Below, in pieces: positions 1-9,566 of a DNA stretch of 64,000 bases (the stretch's first letter is position 1; every line of letters starts with the position of its first letter). The notes under the pieces are model-generated. The model searched no databases. It worked only from the letters and a program-made list of their open reading frames with translations, and was not told where the DNA came from. Source of the DNA: Rubrivivax sp. GTDB lineage: Bacteria > Pseudomonadota > Gammaproteobacteria > Burkholderiales > Burkholderiaceae_C. Location of the stretch: NCBI GenBank assembly GCA_021300575.1, contig JAJTDM010000033.1:49601-113600 (forward strand), read 5' to 3'. Both the position numbers and the translations under genes were made by a program.

Positions 1-2861
1 CCGGTGGTCATCAGGATGGGGCGCAGGCGCAGGCTGGACGCCTCGATGGTGGCCTCCTTCAACGCCTTGCCCTCTTGCCGCAGTTGGTTGGAGAACTCCA
101 CGATCAGGATGCCGTGCTTGGTGATCAAGCCCACCAGCGTGACCAGACCGATCTGGGAGTACACGTTCAGCGTACCGCCGGCCCACTGCAAGGCCCCCAG
201 GGCCCCCACCATCGACAGAGGCACCGACAGCAGGATGACAAACGGGTCCACAAAGCTCTCGAACTGGGCCGCGAGCACCAGGAAGATGAACAGCAGGGCC
301 AGCACGAACACCACCGCGAGTGCGCCGCTGGAGGCTTTGAACTCTCGGCTGACCCCGTTCAGTTCCGTGGTGTAACCGGGCTTGAGCACCTTGCCGGCCG
401 TGGCCTCCATGAAGGCCAGGGCCTCGCCGAGCGAATAATCCGCAGACAGGTTGGCCGTGATCGTGACCGAACGCCGCTGGTTGAAGTGGTTGAGTTCTCG
501 CGGACTGACAGATTCCTTGAGCTTGACCAGCGACGACAGCGGCACCATGACGTCGCCACGACCGCGCACGAAAAGCCGCTCGATGTCGTCGGGCGTGGCA
601 CGTCCGCTGGGCGAGGTCTGCACCAGCACATCGTACTGTTCGGCGTCGCGCTTGTAGCGGGTGACGGCACGTCCGCCCAACATGGTCTCCACCATGCGGG
701 CCACCTGATCGACGCTGACCCCGGCATCCGCCGCACGGTCGCGGTCCACCTCCAGGAAAATCTCCGGCTTGTTCAGGCGCAGGTCGATGTCAGGTGCCAC
801 CAGGCCGGGGTTCTTGGCCATCTCCGCCAGGAAGGCCTGGGCCACACGTGACAGGTTCTGATAACTGTCGTTGGTGACCACCACGAAATTCACCGGGCGC
901 TCGCGAAAACCCTGACCCAGGCTGGGCGGGGTGATGGGGAAGGCCATGACGCCTGGCAAACCTCCTACCTTGCCCTGCAGCTCGCGGGCGATCTGCAAAG
1001 TGGTCTTCTCCCGCTGATCCCAGTCGACGGCGCGAAGGATGGCCGAGCCCTGGGCCACCGTGGGATTACCGGCCACGATGAAGGTGCGGTCGAATTCCTT
1101 GTACTCGCTGGTGATGCGCTCGATCGCGCGGAGGTAGCGGCCCGTGTACTCGAGCGTCGACCCATCCGGTGCGGTCACGCTGGTGATGATGACCCCGCGG
1201 TCTTCCATGGGCGAGAGCTCGCTCTTGGCGTTCGTGAACAGCCACCAGCTGCCTGCACCTGACGCCAGCATCACCAGCACCACGATCCACCGTTGGCCCA
1301 ACACCCAACTCAGCACCACGGCGTAGCTGTTGGTCATGCCCACGAGCACGCGCTCCATGCCACGGTCGAACCACGAAGGATTCGGCTGGTGCTTCAGCAG
1401 CTTGCTGCACATCATGGGCGTGAGCGTCAGCGCCACGAAGCCTGAGACGATCACCGCACCGGCCAAGGTCAGGGCGAACTCCACGAACAGCCGTCCGGTG
1501 CGCCCTGGCGTGAACGCCAGGGGCGCGAACACGGCCGCCAGGGTGAGCGTCATCGCCACCACGGCAAACGAGATCTCCCGAGCCCCTTTAAGGGCGGCCT
1601 TGAAAGGCGTCAGGCCCTCCTCGATATGCCGAAAGATGTTCTCCAGCACCACGATGGAGTCGTCCACCACCAGGCCAATGGCCAGCACCAGCGACAGCAG
1701 CGTGAGGGTGTTGACGCTGAAGCCCGCCAGGGCCATGAGCGAAAACACGCCGATCAAGCTGACAGGAATCGTGATCAGCGGGATGATCGAAGCCCGCAGC
1801 GTGCGCAGGAACAAGAACACCACCAGGGCTACCAGCGCGACGGCCTCGGCCGTGGTCTTGTAAACCGATTTGATGGAGCGGTCGATGAACACCGAGTTGT
1901 CGTTGGCGATCAGGAAGGTGACGCCGGGTGGCAGTTCCTGCTGGATCAGCGGCATCGCTTCGCGAACCCCTGCCGAGATGTTCAGAGGATTGGCCGTGGC
2001 ATTGCGGATGACGCCAGCGGACACCGCCGACACACCGTTCAAGCGGACGATGGACCGCTCGTCCGCCGGGCCCTGCTCGATCTTGGCCACGTCGCGCAGA
2101 CGCACCGTGTGGCCCGCGGCCACCTTCAGCGCAATCTCGCCGAACTGCCGCTCGGTGTTGAGATCGGTACGCGCCGTGACGTTGAATTCCCGCTGCTGGC
2201 TCTCGATCCGCCCGGCGGGTACTTCCAGGTTCTGGCGGCGCAGCGCATCCTCGACATCCTGCACTGTCAGGCGGTAGGCGGCCAGGCGGTCCTGGTCCAG
2301 CCAGATGCGCATCGCGAACTTGCGCTCGCCATTGATCTGCACGTCGGCCACGCCAGGAATGGTCTGCAGCCTGGGCTTGACGATGCGGTTGATCAGGTCG
2401 GTGATCTCCAGCGGCGTACGGTTCTCGCTGGTGAAGGCCAGCCAGATCACCGGGAAGGCGTCGGCCTCGACCTTGGCGATGATGGGTTCGTCGATGCTGG
2501 CGGGCAATCGGCCCCGTACCCGGGAGACCCGGTCACGGACGTCTGCAGCCGCCGAGTCTGGATCCTTGCTCAATTTGAAGCGTGCCGTGATCTGGCTTCG
2601 CTCCGCTCTTGAGATGGAGGTCAGGATATCGATGCCATCGATGCCGGCGATGGAGTCTTCCAGCGGCTTGGTGACCTGGGACTCGATGACCTCGGACGAG
2701 GCGCCCAGCAGACGCGTGTTGACGGTGACCACGGGCTCGTCGATCCGCGGGTACTCCCGGACCGACAGCTTGGAAAACGACACGACGCCCAGCAGCACCA
2801 GCATCATCGACATCACCGTCGCAAAGACGGGACGGCGGATCGAGATCTCGGACAAGGTCAT
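1..2861 (-). CDS. RND efflux transporter, inner-membrane permease (HAE1/AcrB-like), 3'-partial
   Basis: This is the proton-driven inner-membrane pump subunit of a tripartite multidrug efflux system. The open frame begins at an ATG at 2861 and runs off the left edge, giving about 953 residues of a family that is usually 1,030-1,050, so only the last membrane helices are missing. The N-terminus (MTLSEISIRRPVFA) is typical of HAE1 pumps. The proton-relay helix carries the paired aspartates of the motif LVVDDSIVV, and the AADVRDRV porter-domain motif is present. It lies 27 bases downstream of the adaptor gene, so the two are probably co-transcribed. No outer-membrane factor gene is visible, so the exit duct may be a shared TolC-like protein. 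The substrate cannot be read from the sequence. Confidence 0.93.
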   Translation of the reverse strand, partial: MTLSEISIRRPVFATVMSMMLVLLGVVSFSKLSVREYPRIDEPVVTVNTRLLGASSEVIESQVTKPLEDSIAGIDGIDILTSISRAERSQITARFKLSKDPDSAAADVRDRVSRVRGRLPASIDEPIIAKVEADAFPVIWLAFTSENRTPLEITDLINRIVKPRLQTIPGVADVQINGERKFAMRIWLDQDRLAAYRLTVQDVEDALRRQNLEVPAGRIESQQREFNVTARTDLNTERQFGEIALKVAAGHTVRLRDVAKIEQGPADERSIVRLNGVSAVSAGVIRNATANPLNISAGVREAMPLIQQELPPGVTFLIANDNSVFIDRSIKSVYKTTAEAVALVALVVFLFLRTLRASIIPLITIPVSLIGVFSLMALAGFSVNTLTLLSLVLAIGLVVDDSIVVLENIFRHIEEGLTPFKAALKGAREISFAVVAMTLTLAAVFAPLAFTPGRTGRLFVEFALTLAGAVIVSGFVALTLTPMMCSKLLKHQPNPSWFDRGMERVLVGMTNSYAVVLSWVLGQRWIVVLVMLASGAGSWWLFTNAKSELSPMEDRGVIITSVTAPDGSTLEYTGRYLRAIERITSEYKEFDRTFIVAGNPTVAQGSAILRAVDWDQREKTTLQIARELQGKVGGLPGVMAFPITPPSLGQGFRERPVNFVVVTNDSYQNLSRVAQAFLAEMAKNPGLVAPDIDLRLNKPEIFLEVDRDRAADAGVSVDQVARMVETMLGGRAVTRYKRDAEQYDVLVQTSPSGRATPDDIERLFVRGRGDVMVPLSSLVKLKESVSPRELNHFNQRRSVTITANLSADYSLGEALAFMEATAGKVLKPGYTTELNGVSREFKASSGALAVVFVLALLFIFLVLAAQFESFVDPFVILLSVPLSMVGALGALQWAGGTLNVYSQIGLVTLVGLITKHGILIVEFSNQLRQEGKALKEATIEASSLRLRPILMTT

Positions 2862-2888
2862 GGCAGGGGCCTCTCCAGGGCTGAGAGC

Positions 2889-4190
2889 TCAGGGCTTGCT
2901 GGGCGGGCCAGCGGGACGAGAAGCGGCGGCCCCAGGCGGCACGCTGGCCGCGGCCCCTGGGCGCCCTGCCCCCGCTGCACCAGGACCGCCCGGCCCACCG
3001 GGGCCGCGCGGACGGTTCAGGTCCACCACCCGCACGGCGAGGTTCTCGCCGCGCATCAACCGAGCCTGTCCTGCAATAACCAGCACATCGCCTGCCGTGA
3101 CACCGTCCAGGATCTCCACGCGACCGGGCACCCGCATGCCGATCTTCACCTCGGCCCGCTGTGCCACCTTGCCACCGCCAGGGGCATCGGTCACCTTGAA
3201 GACCACCTGACGGTTGCCCAGCGGCACCAGGGCCTCCTCGGGTACTACGAGTGCCTTGTTCCTGACGTCGAACACCGCCCGCACCCGGGCGAACATGCCG
3301 CCGCGAAGCCGACCATCGACGTTGGCCATGCGTGCCCGCACCAGCACCGAGCGGCCGTTGGCGTCAAGTTGCGCATCGATGGCATCCACCTGTGCCTTGA
3401 ACTTTCGGTCCGGGATGGCGTCCAGCACCACCTCGACGCCCTGCCCCGGCTTCAGGCGGCTCAGATAACGCTCCGGCAGCCGGAAGTCGACCCACAAGGA
3501 CGACACATCCTCGATCATCACCAGATCGGCGCCGTCCTTGACGTAATCCCCGACGCTGACCGAGCGGATGCCCGTGATGCCATCGAACGGCGCCAGGATC
3601 TTCATGCGGCTGATCTGGGCCTGCGCCAGGGCCACCTGGGCCTGCGCCACCTCCAGGGCCGCGGCGTTCTGGTCCACCGCGCTCTGGCTGACAAAATTCT
3701 GGGCGGCCAGTTCCCGACTGCGTTGCAGGTTGGTTCGGGCGATGGCGGCCGAGGCTTCGGCCTGCTTCAGCTGCGCCTGCTGCAGGGTGTCATCCAGTTG
3801 GACCATCAACTGGCCCTTCTGGATGCGCTGACCGTCACCGAAACTCAGGGTTTGGATCCGGCCGCTGACCTCCGGCTTGAGCACCACGCCCTGGCGAGCT
3901 CTGAGCGAACCGACGGCCTGTGAGTCGTCCTCCAGGCGGACAACCTCCACCTTCGCCACTTCCACAGCTGGCGGGCCCCCTGCACCCCCCGGACCCCGTG
4001 GCCCTCCTGCCCCTCCCGCACCGGGGACTGCGCTGCCAGCGCCGGGCCTTGCGGCCGCGTCAGAACCGCCAGGGGACTTGGCACCGCCAGAGCCCGCCTT
4101 GTTCTGGTACCACCAGGCACCACCGCTGATGAGGGCCAGGCCGAGGACGGCGACCGCGAGGTGAATCTTCTTGCCTGCCATGTGCTGCAT
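2889..4190 (-). CDS. RND efflux periplasmic adaptor subunit (membrane fusion protein)
   Basis: This is the periplasmic adaptor that links the downstream RND pump to an outer-membrane channel. It has an N-terminal hydrophobic anchor (about residues 11-27), then a lipoyl/barrel-sandwich segment, an Ala/Gln-rich alpha-helical hairpin (about residues 135-200) and beta-barrel and membrane-proximal domains, the usual MFP order. The 433-residue length is slightly long because Gly/Pro/Ala-rich low-complexity stretches flank the folded core at both ends (about residues 30-75 and 390-433). Two start codons are possible, 4190 and 4181. The purine run AAGGGG is very close to the first and about 10 bases from the second, so 4181 may be the real start. 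Confidence 0.93.
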   Translation of the reverse strand: MQHMAGKKIHLAVAVLGLALISGGAWWYQNKAGSGGAKSPGGSDAAARPGAGSAVPGAGGAGGPRGPGGAGGPPAVEVAKVEVVRLEDDSQAVGSLRARQGVVLKPEVSGRIQTLSFGDGQRIQKGQLMVQLDDTLQQAQLKQAEASAAIARTNLQRSRELAAQNFVSQSAVDQNAAALEVAQAQVALAQAQISRMKILAPFDGITGIRSVSVGDYVKDGADLVMIEDVSSLWVDFRLPERYLSRLKPGQGVEVVLDAIPDRKFKAQVDAIDAQLDANGRSVLVRARMANVDGRLRGGMFARVRAVFDVRNKALVVPEEALVPLGNRQVVFKVTDAPGGGKVAQRAEVKIGMRVPGRVEILDGVTAGDVLVIAGQARLMRGENLAVRVVDLNRPRGPGGPGGPGAAGAGRPGAAASVPPGAAASRPAGPPSKP

Positions 4191-4275
4191 TGCCCCTTGT
4201 GTGCACCCGGGAATGTAACGCCCGGACCGCGCCTCGCTGACCGTTTGTTGAATGACCGATCAACGCGCTCACCTC

Positions 4276-4716
4276 TCACCTGCCGCGGACTTCCTCCACG
4301 CCGCGGTTGGCCAGAGCGTCGGCGCGCTCGTTGCCCTCGTCGCCCGCATGACCACGCACCCAGCGCCAATCGATCTGATGCGCCTGCGTCAAGTCATCCA
4401 GGCGCTGCCACAGGTCGACGTTCTTGACGGCCTGGTTGCTGGCCGTGCGCCATCCACGCCGCTTCCAGTTGTGTATCCACGACGTGATGCCGTTGCGCAC
4501 GTATTCGCTGTCCAGGTGCAGCGTCACCCGGCTGGGAGTCTTCAAGGCCGCAAGCGACTCGATCACGGCGGTCAACTCCATGCGGTTGTTGGTGGTCTGG
4601 GCCTCGCCGCCCCAGATTTCCCGCTCATGCCCCCCGCTGCGCAGCCAGGCACCCCAGCCCCCGGGGCCTGGGTTTCCCTTGCAGGCGCCGTCGGTGTAGA
4701 TCACCACGTCCTTCAA
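4276..4716 (-). CDS. rnhA: Ribonuclease HI
   Basis: This enzyme degrades the RNA strand of RNA-DNA hybrids in the cytoplasm, including R-loops and primer remnants. At 146 residues it has the normal length of bacterial RNase HI. The metal-binding carboxylates are all present: Asp9 ([11 protein letters not shown]), Glu47 (NRMEL), Asp69 (LDSEYV) and Asp133 (RADALAN), with the flexible-loop His123. The gene starts 3 bases after the stop of the upstream methyltransferase and is probably co-transcribed with it. In related genomes dnaQ often follows; here an efflux operon does. Confidence 0.97.
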   Translation of the reverse strand: MKDVVIYTDGACKGNPGPGGWGAWLRSGGHEREIWGGEAQTTNNRMELTAVIESLAALKTPSRVTLHLDSEYVRNGITSWIHNWKRRGWRTASNQAVKNVDLWQRLDDLTQAHQIDWRWVRGHAGDEGNERADALANRGVEEVRGR

Positions 4717-4719
4717 TGC

Positions 4720-5541
4720 TCAACTCCTTCGCGAGCCTCGGCGGCTCGGTTCTTGGTGGGTGCTGACCAACGCAGGCCGTGGCGCACTGGCGTACCGCGC
4801 CTGCCGCTTGGCCAACCCTACCAGCCGCATGCCCCTCACCCGCTTGACCGCCGTGAGACCGTAGACGGCGCCCAGAACGGGCCACCAGCGCTGCCCGACA
4901 GGTTCAATGAAGGACCAGCGCTGCTGCCACGCTGCCGTGTCCACCCGCGGGCCGAAACAACCAAAGCGCGCCGCCTCGACCTCAAAGCTCAAAAGACGCA
5001 GCCAATCACGCAGCCTTCGAAATCCGATCATCTGCGCCCGCTGCGGCCAAGGACCCAGGCGCGCGGTGGCATCCCGACCAGGCCCCCGACGCTGCCGCGT
5101 ACCCAGGGCCCACAGGCTGGCGGGATTGAAGGCCGTGATCATCAGGCGCCCCTCGGGCACCAGCACACGCTCCACCTCACGCAAGGTCAAGTGAGGGTCA
5201 CGAGCCATTTCCAGCGCATGCGGCATCACCACCAGGTCCAGGCTCTGGCTGGCGAAGGGCAAGGCATCAAACTCACACTGCAGATGGACCGCCCGAACCT
5301 GCTCGGGCACGACAGGTCCGGCATCACCGCCCAGAGCCTGCGCAGCGCATGCCAACCAGCGATGCGGCATGCGGTTCGTCCGCAGGGCATCCACGGCCGG
5401 CAGCCCCATCTGCAGGGCGTGAAAGCCGAAGACATCGGCCACTCCCGCTTCGAACCACTCACGCTCCCACGTCAGCAGATGCTGACCGGCCGTGGTGCTC
5501 CACCAGGGCGTCGAGCCGATAAACTCAGGCGTTTTGGCCAT
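4720..5541 (-). CDS. Class I SAM-dependent methyltransferase (Methyltransf_11-like)
   Basis: This is a predicted cytoplasmic S-adenosylmethionine-dependent methyltransferase of unknown substrate, 273 residues long. The middle of the protein has the post-motif features of the Methyltransf_11 fold: an acidic ALPFASQSLDLVV strand, then HALEMARDPHLTLREVERVLVPEGRLMI. The N-terminus has the WWSTTAGQHLL signature of the conserved betaproteobacterial protein encoded between gloB and rnhA. I chose the ATG at 5541 because GGAG sits five bases upstream; the longer frame would need a TTG. This start codon overlaps the gloB start codon on the other strand by two bases. The substrate is unknown. Confidence 0.85.
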   Translation of the reverse strand: MAKTPEFIGSTPWWSTTAGQHLLTWEREWFEAGVADVFGFHALQMGLPAVDALRTNRMPHRWLACAAQALGGDAGPVVPEQVRAVHLQCEFDALPFASQSLDLVVMPHALEMARDPHLTLREVERVLVPEGRLMITAFNPASLWALGTRQRRGPGRDATARLGPWPQRAQMIGFRRLRDWLRLLSFEVEAARFGCFGPRVDTAAWQQRWSFIEPVGQRWWPVLGAVYGLTAVKRVRGMRLVGLAKRQARYASAPRPALVSTHQEPSRRGSRRS

Positions 5542-6334
5542 GACACTCCATCCCATACCCGCCTTCGCGGACAACTACATCTGGATGGTTCACGATGGGC
5601 AAAACGCCCTGGTCGTGGACCCAGGGGATGAGGGCCCCGTGATCGAGGCGCTGGACCGGCTGGGTCTGGCGCTTCAATCCATTTTAGTGACGCATCACCA
5701 TGCAGACCATGTGGGTGGCATCCAGGGGCTGCGCGGACGCCTGCAAGGCCCCGTGCTGGGCCCGGCCGCGGAGAACATTCCACAGCCCTTTGTGCCGCTG
5801 GCGGACGGCGATGAAGTGCGTGTGCTGGGCCTTCGGTTCCGGGTGATGGAAGTTCCGGGCCACACTGCGGGGCACATTGCCTTCTTCTGTGAGGAACTGG
5901 GCGACGATCGTGATGACGAGCAACACGGTTCACCCGTACTCTTCTGTGGCGACACGCTGTTCTCGGGCGGCTGCGGCCGCTTGTTCGAAGGCAGCGCCGA
6001 GCAGATGCACACCTCGCTGCAGTCTCTGGCGGCCCTGCCACAAGCCACCAGGGTGTGCTGCGCGCACGAGTACACCTTGTCCAACCTTCGCTTTGCCGCA
6101 GCGGTCGAGCCAGGCAACGCCGCTTTGCAGGCCTACACCCGGCAGTGCCTGGAGAAACGGGCCCAAGGCCTGCCGACCCTGCCGTCCACCATCGGCACGG
6201 AATCGGCCATCAACCCGTTTCTTCGCTGTGCGCAGACAGAGGTGATCGAATCCGCCAGGCACCATGGGTGCATGGTTCCAGGGCCCGTGGAGGTCTTCGC
6301 CACCCTGCGGGCATGGAAGAACGAGTTCCGATGA
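5540..6334 (+). CDS. gloB: Hydroxyacylglutathione hydrolase (glyoxalase II)
   Basis: It hydrolyses S-D-lactoylglutathione to lactate and glutathione, the second step of methylglyoxal detoxification in the cytoplasm. The binuclear metal site is intact: THHHADH at residues 51-57, the PGHTAGH strand, the GDTLFSGGCGR loop and the CAHEYT histidine. The C-terminal NPFLR and glutathione-binding segments are present, and the length of 264 residues is typical. The ATG at 5540 overlaps the start codon of the divergent methyltransferase (5'-CATG-3'), so its upstream signals must lie inside that gene. Its TGA overlaps the ATG of mltD. Confidence 0.96.
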   Translation: MTLHPIPAFADNYIWMVHDGQNALVVDPGDEGPVIEALDRLGLALQSILVTHHHADHVGGIQGLRGRLQGPVLGPAAENIPQPFVPLADGDEVRVLGLRFRVMEVPGHTAGHIAFFCEELGDDRDDEQHGSPVLFCGDTLFSGGCGRLFEGSAEQMHTSLQSLAALPQATRVCCAHEYTLSNLRFAAAVEPGNAALQAYTRQCLEKRAQGLPTLPSTIGTESAINPFLRCAQTEVIESARHHGCMVPGPVEVFATLRAWKNEFR

Positions 6335-8112
6335 ACGTGAGCAACCATTTGAGCACCCGTGTGATCCCCAGCGTCAGCACCCGTGCAAGCACCCAGGCAA
6401 GCACCTGGGCCCCGCGAACCGCAACCCTGAGCCTGTTGCTGGCAGCTGTCGTGGGCCTGGGCGCTTGCACGTCGATGCCTGCAGGCCCAGAAGCGGCCGA
6501 TCAGGGTTCCACAACCCGCCCTTTGGTCCCCGCGGTGTCCAGCGAGTTCCACGGCGTTGCGGCGGACACGGCAGGACCAGGCGCCTCTGCGCCTGGTGGC
6601 AACTCGCCATCCGGTGGGGCAGTTCCTGCTGGGGGCGTGACCACGGTGGCCCATTTGGCAGGTCCGACCACACCTCCCCCCTCAGACACCTTGTCGGGCA
6701 CGGCGTCAGAGACCGCACCAGCCGCCACAGCCGCCACAGCCGCCACCCTGGCCCTGCGCACCTTGCCCGGCGCAGAGGAGGACAACCCGGGAGACCGGAC
6801 CGATCTCTGGGAACGGGTGCGCCGCGGTTCAGACCTGGTGCGCAAATGGGAGCAATGGTATGCCACGCGCCCGGATTACGTGCAGCGCATGACAGAGCGG
6901 GGGGGGCGGTATCTGTTCCACGTGGTGGAAGAGGTGCACAAGCGCGGGCTGCCCATGGAGCTTGCCCTGCTGCCCTTCATCGAGAGCGCCTTCAATCCGC
7001 AGGCCCTGTCGGTCGCCAGTGCGTCGGGCATGTGGCAATTCATGCCCGCCACGGGCCGGCAATTCGAACTGAAGCAGAACCTGTTCCGGGATGACAGGCG
7101 CAACGTCCTGGCCTCCACGCGGGCCGCGCTCGACTACCTGCAGATGCTGCACCAGAAGTTCGGCGATTGGCATCTGGCACTGGCTGCCTACAACTGGGGG
7201 CAGGGCAACGTGCAGCGAGCCCTGGAGCGCAACCGCAGGGCGCGCGAGGACACCGTCTACACGGCCTTGAGGATGCCCGACGAGACGCGCAATTACGTGC
7301 CCAAACTGCAGGCTGTGAAGAACATCATTTCCTCTCCCGGCAGCTTCGGCCTGGTGCTGCCGCCCCTGGAGAATCACCCGTTTTTCCTTACCGTCAGCAT
7401 CGAGCGCGACATGGACGTCGATCTCCTGGCTCGACTGGCGGGCCTGCCCCTGGATGACTTCCAGGCCCTGAACCCGCAGTTGAACAAGCCCGTGCTGCTG
7501 GCTGCAGGCACCCCCCAGGTGCTGCTGCCCTATGACAACGCGAACCGCTTCTTGAGGGAGCTGCCCCGCCACACGGGACCCCTGGCCTCGTTGACGGCGT
7601 GGGTCACGCCGCGCACTTTGCGTCCGGCCGAAGCGGCCAAGCTCGCAGGCGTGCCGGAATCTCGCCTGCGAGAGTTGAACCGCATCCCCGACGGCATGCT
7701 GATCAAGACCGGTTCAACGCTCATCGTGCCGCGTCGCGCGGACCAGGCGCTGGACGTGACCGAGCAGGTGGCCGACGAGGCCGCCATGCAACTCACCCCT
7801 GACGGCCCGAAGCTGGTACGACGTACTGTGAAGGCCCTCCCCAAGGGTGAGTCACTTGTGAGCTTCGCACGCCGTCACCGCGTGGAAGCTGCGGACCTGG
7901 CCCGCTGGAACCAACTGCCTGTGCAGGCGGCCTTGCGTCCCGGTCAGGCCATGACGTTGATGACCCCTGCGCGCGCAGGCGCTTCCAAGGGCCCGGCCGG
8001 CAAGACGTCCGTCAAGGCAAGGCCCAAGATGAGTGTGCAGGCTGTGAAGGGTGGCAAGGCTGCCGACGCCAAGCCGCAAGCGCGTAAAGCCGCTGCCGCG
8101 CAGAAACGGTGA
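6331..8112 (+). CDS. mltD: Membrane-bound lytic murein transglycosylase D (lipoprotein, SLT + LysM)
   Basis: This is a peptidoglycan-cleaving lytic transglycosylase. The 593-residue protein has a basic N-terminus, a hydrophobic signal and a lipobox ending in Cys46 (LGAC), so it should be a lipoprotein. A Pro/Ala/Thr-rich linker follows, then the SLT catalytic domain with Glu218 in PFIESAFNP and the downstream SASGMWQFMP and AYNWGQGN motifs. The C-terminal third contains LysM-like segments for peptidoglycan binding and ends in a Lys/Ala-rich tail. The ATG at 6331 overlaps the gloB stop (ATGA), indicating translational coupling. The long frame further upstream is a shadow of gloB. Confidence 0.94.
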   Translation: MNVSNHLSTRVIPSVSTRASTQASTWAPRTATLSLLLAAVVGLGACTSMPAGPEAADQGSTTRPLVPAVSSEFHGVAADTAGPGASAPGGNSPSGGAVPAGGVTTVAHLAGPTTPPPSDTLSGTASETAPAATAATAATLALRTLPGAEEDNPGDRTDLWERVRRGSDLVRKWEQWYATRPDYVQRMTERGGRYLFHVVEEVHKRGLPMELALLPFIESAFNPQALSVASASGMWQFMPATGRQFELKQNLFRDDRRNVLASTRAALDYLQMLHQKFGDWHLALAAYNWGQGNVQRALERNRRAREDTVYTALRMPDETRNYVPKLQAVKNIISSPGSFGLVLPPLENHPFFLTVSIERDMDVDLLARLAGLPLDDFQALNPQLNKPVLLAAGTPQVLLPYDNANRFLRELPRHTGPLASLTAWVTPRTLRPAEAAKLAGVPESRLRELNRIPDGMLIKTGSTLIVPRRADQALDVTEQVADEAAMQLTPDGPKLVRRTVKALPKGESLVSFARRHRVEAADLARWNQLPVQAALRPGQAMTLMTPARAGASKGPAGKTSVKARPKMSVQAVKGGKAADAKPQARKAAAAQKR

Positions 8113-8158
8113 AACGCCGCCAGCGACCGAACGGGCCGCACGGCCGACCGGGCCACGA

Positions 8159-8560
8159 TCAGGCCCACATGGGCGACACCATCAGAGCGATGGACACCGC
8201 CAGCCCCGCTGACCACACCAGCGTGCGCGCGGCAGCGCGGTTGGTCACGTAGAGCAGGATGTAGACCACCCGCAACAGCACGAAGGCCAGAGCCAGGCCA
8301 TCGATAAGTTCCTGTTGCACTTGCAGTTGCTGGGCTGTGAGCACTGCGGCGATGAACAAGGGCAGCGCCTCGAAACTGTTCGCCTGAGCGGCATTCGCGC
8401 GAGCCCTGCGTCCACTCTGGCGCGCCAGCCAGGCACGCGGATCTTCGTTGTCGAAACCGCCTTCGCGTACGGACCGCGAAAACGTTCCCCACTTGGCCAC
8501 GCCGGCTGCCACGATGGGCAGCAGGCAGGCCAGCAACACACACCAGTAGCTCAATGCCAT
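8159..8560 (-). CDS. MAPEG family membrane protein
   Basis: This is a small integral membrane protein (133 residues) of the MAPEG superfamily, which also includes microsomal glutathione transferases; bacterial members mostly have unknown functions. About four hydrophobic segments are visible, starting with ALSYWCVLLACLLPIVAAGV. The short loop after helix 1 ends in an Arg/Asn/Ala-rich stretch followed by NSFEALPLF, which is the family signature region. The ATG at 8560 is preceded by GGAGG at a good distance. It follows recR by 22 bases on the same strand and converges with mltD. Confidence 0.85.
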   Translation of the reverse strand: MALSYWCVLLACLLPIVAAGVAKWGTFSRSVREGGFDNEDPRAWLARQSGRRARANAAQANSFEALPLFIAAVLTAQQLQVQQELIDGLALAFVLLRVVYILLYVTNRAAARTLVWSAGLAVSIALMVSPMWA

Positions 8561-8582
8561 GCAATCCTCCCGTCGGGCGGCA

Positions 8583-9170
8583 TCAGCGCCGATCGGCCAG
8601 CGCGTGCGCGATGGTGCCCAAATCCACAAACTCGATGTCGCTGCCCACGGGCACGCCGCGGGCGAGCCGCGTCACCTTCAGGCCGCGGTGCTTCAGGGCC
8701 TCGGACAACGCATGCGCCGTCACCTCCCCTTCCGCCGTGAAGCCCGTGGCCAGGATCACCTCACCCACCTGACCATCACAGGCCCTGAGCAGCAGGGCTT
8801 GCGCGCCGATGGATTCAATGCCCACCCCGTCCAACGGGCTGAGACGGCCCTGCAGCACGAAGTACAGGCCTCGGTAGCTGCCTGAGCGCTCCATGGCGGC
8901 CTGATCGGCCGGCGTTTCCACGACGCACAGCGCAGTCGCATCGCGCGTGGGGTCGCTGCACAGCGAGCAGATGCGCTCCTCGCTGAAGGTGTGACAGCGC
9001 TCGCAATGGCCCACACGCTCCACCGCGGCGTCCAGCGCACGGGCCAGCAGCGTGGCGCCCGGCCGGTCGTGTTGCAACAGGTGATGGGCCATGCGTTGCG
9101 CCGAGCGCGTCCCCACGCCGGGCAATCGCTTCAGCGCCTCGGTCAGGGCCTGCAGGCTCTTGCCGGACAC
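8583..9170 (-). CDS. recR: Recombination mediator protein RecR
   Basis: RecR works with RecO (and RecF) to load RecA onto single-stranded DNA during gap repair. The 195-residue protein has the N-terminal helix-hairpin-helix ([16 protein letters not shown]), a four-cysteine zinc finger (Cys56, Cys59, Cys68, Cys71), a Toprim domain starting at VVETPADQ and the C-terminal Walker B-like region. The start codon is GTG at 9170, fixed by homology to the usual RecR N-terminus. It follows ybaB by 14 bases in the conserved dnaX-ybaB-recR order. Confidence 0.97.
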   Translation of the reverse strand: MSGKSLQALTEALKRLPGVGTRSAQRMAHHLLQHDRPGATLLARALDAAVERVGHCERCHTFSEERICSLCSDPTRDATALCVVETPADQAAMERSGSYRGLYFVLQGRLSPLDGVGIESIGAQALLLRACDGQVGEVILATGFTAEGEVTAHALSEALKHRGLKVTRLARGVPVGSDIEFVDLGTIAHALADRR

Positions 9171-9184
9171 TGCTTCGATACCGT

Positions 9185-9511
9185 TCAGAACGGGAACTTC
9201 ATCCCAGGCGGCAATGGCATCCCGGCGGTGACCTTGGACATCTTCTCGGCCGAGGTCTGCTCCACCCGCCGCACCGCGTCGTTGAACGCGGCAGCCACCA
9301 GGTCTTCCAGCATGTCCCGGTCTTCACCCAGCAGGCTGGGGTCGATGGCCACGCGGCGCACATCATGCTTGCAGGTCATCGTCACCTTGACCAGCCCCGC
9401 GCCCGATTGGCCTTCCACCTCCAGCGACGCCAACTCGTCCTGCACGCGCTTGAGGTTGTCCTGCATGGCCTGGGCCTGTTTCATCAAGCCCGCCAACTGA
9501 CCTTTCATCAT
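9185..9511 (-). CDS. ybaB: Nucleoid-associated protein YbaB/EbfC
   Basis: A small (108-residue) DNA-binding protein that forms dimers and coats the nucleoid. It has the family's N-terminal helix rich in Lys, Gln and Met ([16 protein letters not shown]) and the C-terminal [10 protein letters not shown] tail. It sits between dnaX and recR, the standard order, which links it to replication and repair. Two adjacent ATG codons (9511 and 9508) are possible starts; AAGGA lies about nine bases upstream of the first. Confidence 0.96.
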   Translation of the reverse strand: MMKGQLAGLMKQAQAMQDNLKRVQDELASLEVEGQSGAGLVKVTMTCKHDVRRVAIDPSLLGEDRDMLEDLVAAAFNDAVRRVEQTSAEKMSKVTAGMPLPPGMKFPF

Positions 9512-9566
9512 GAATGTGATTCCTTTGGGATTGCCTTGTGGATGAAGATGGATCCAGCGCGACCCC

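Noticed and set aside
4252..5631. Plus-strand open frame of 459 codons across rnhA and the methyltransferase
   Set aside because: Both minus-strand genes have clear family motifs; the plus frame has none.
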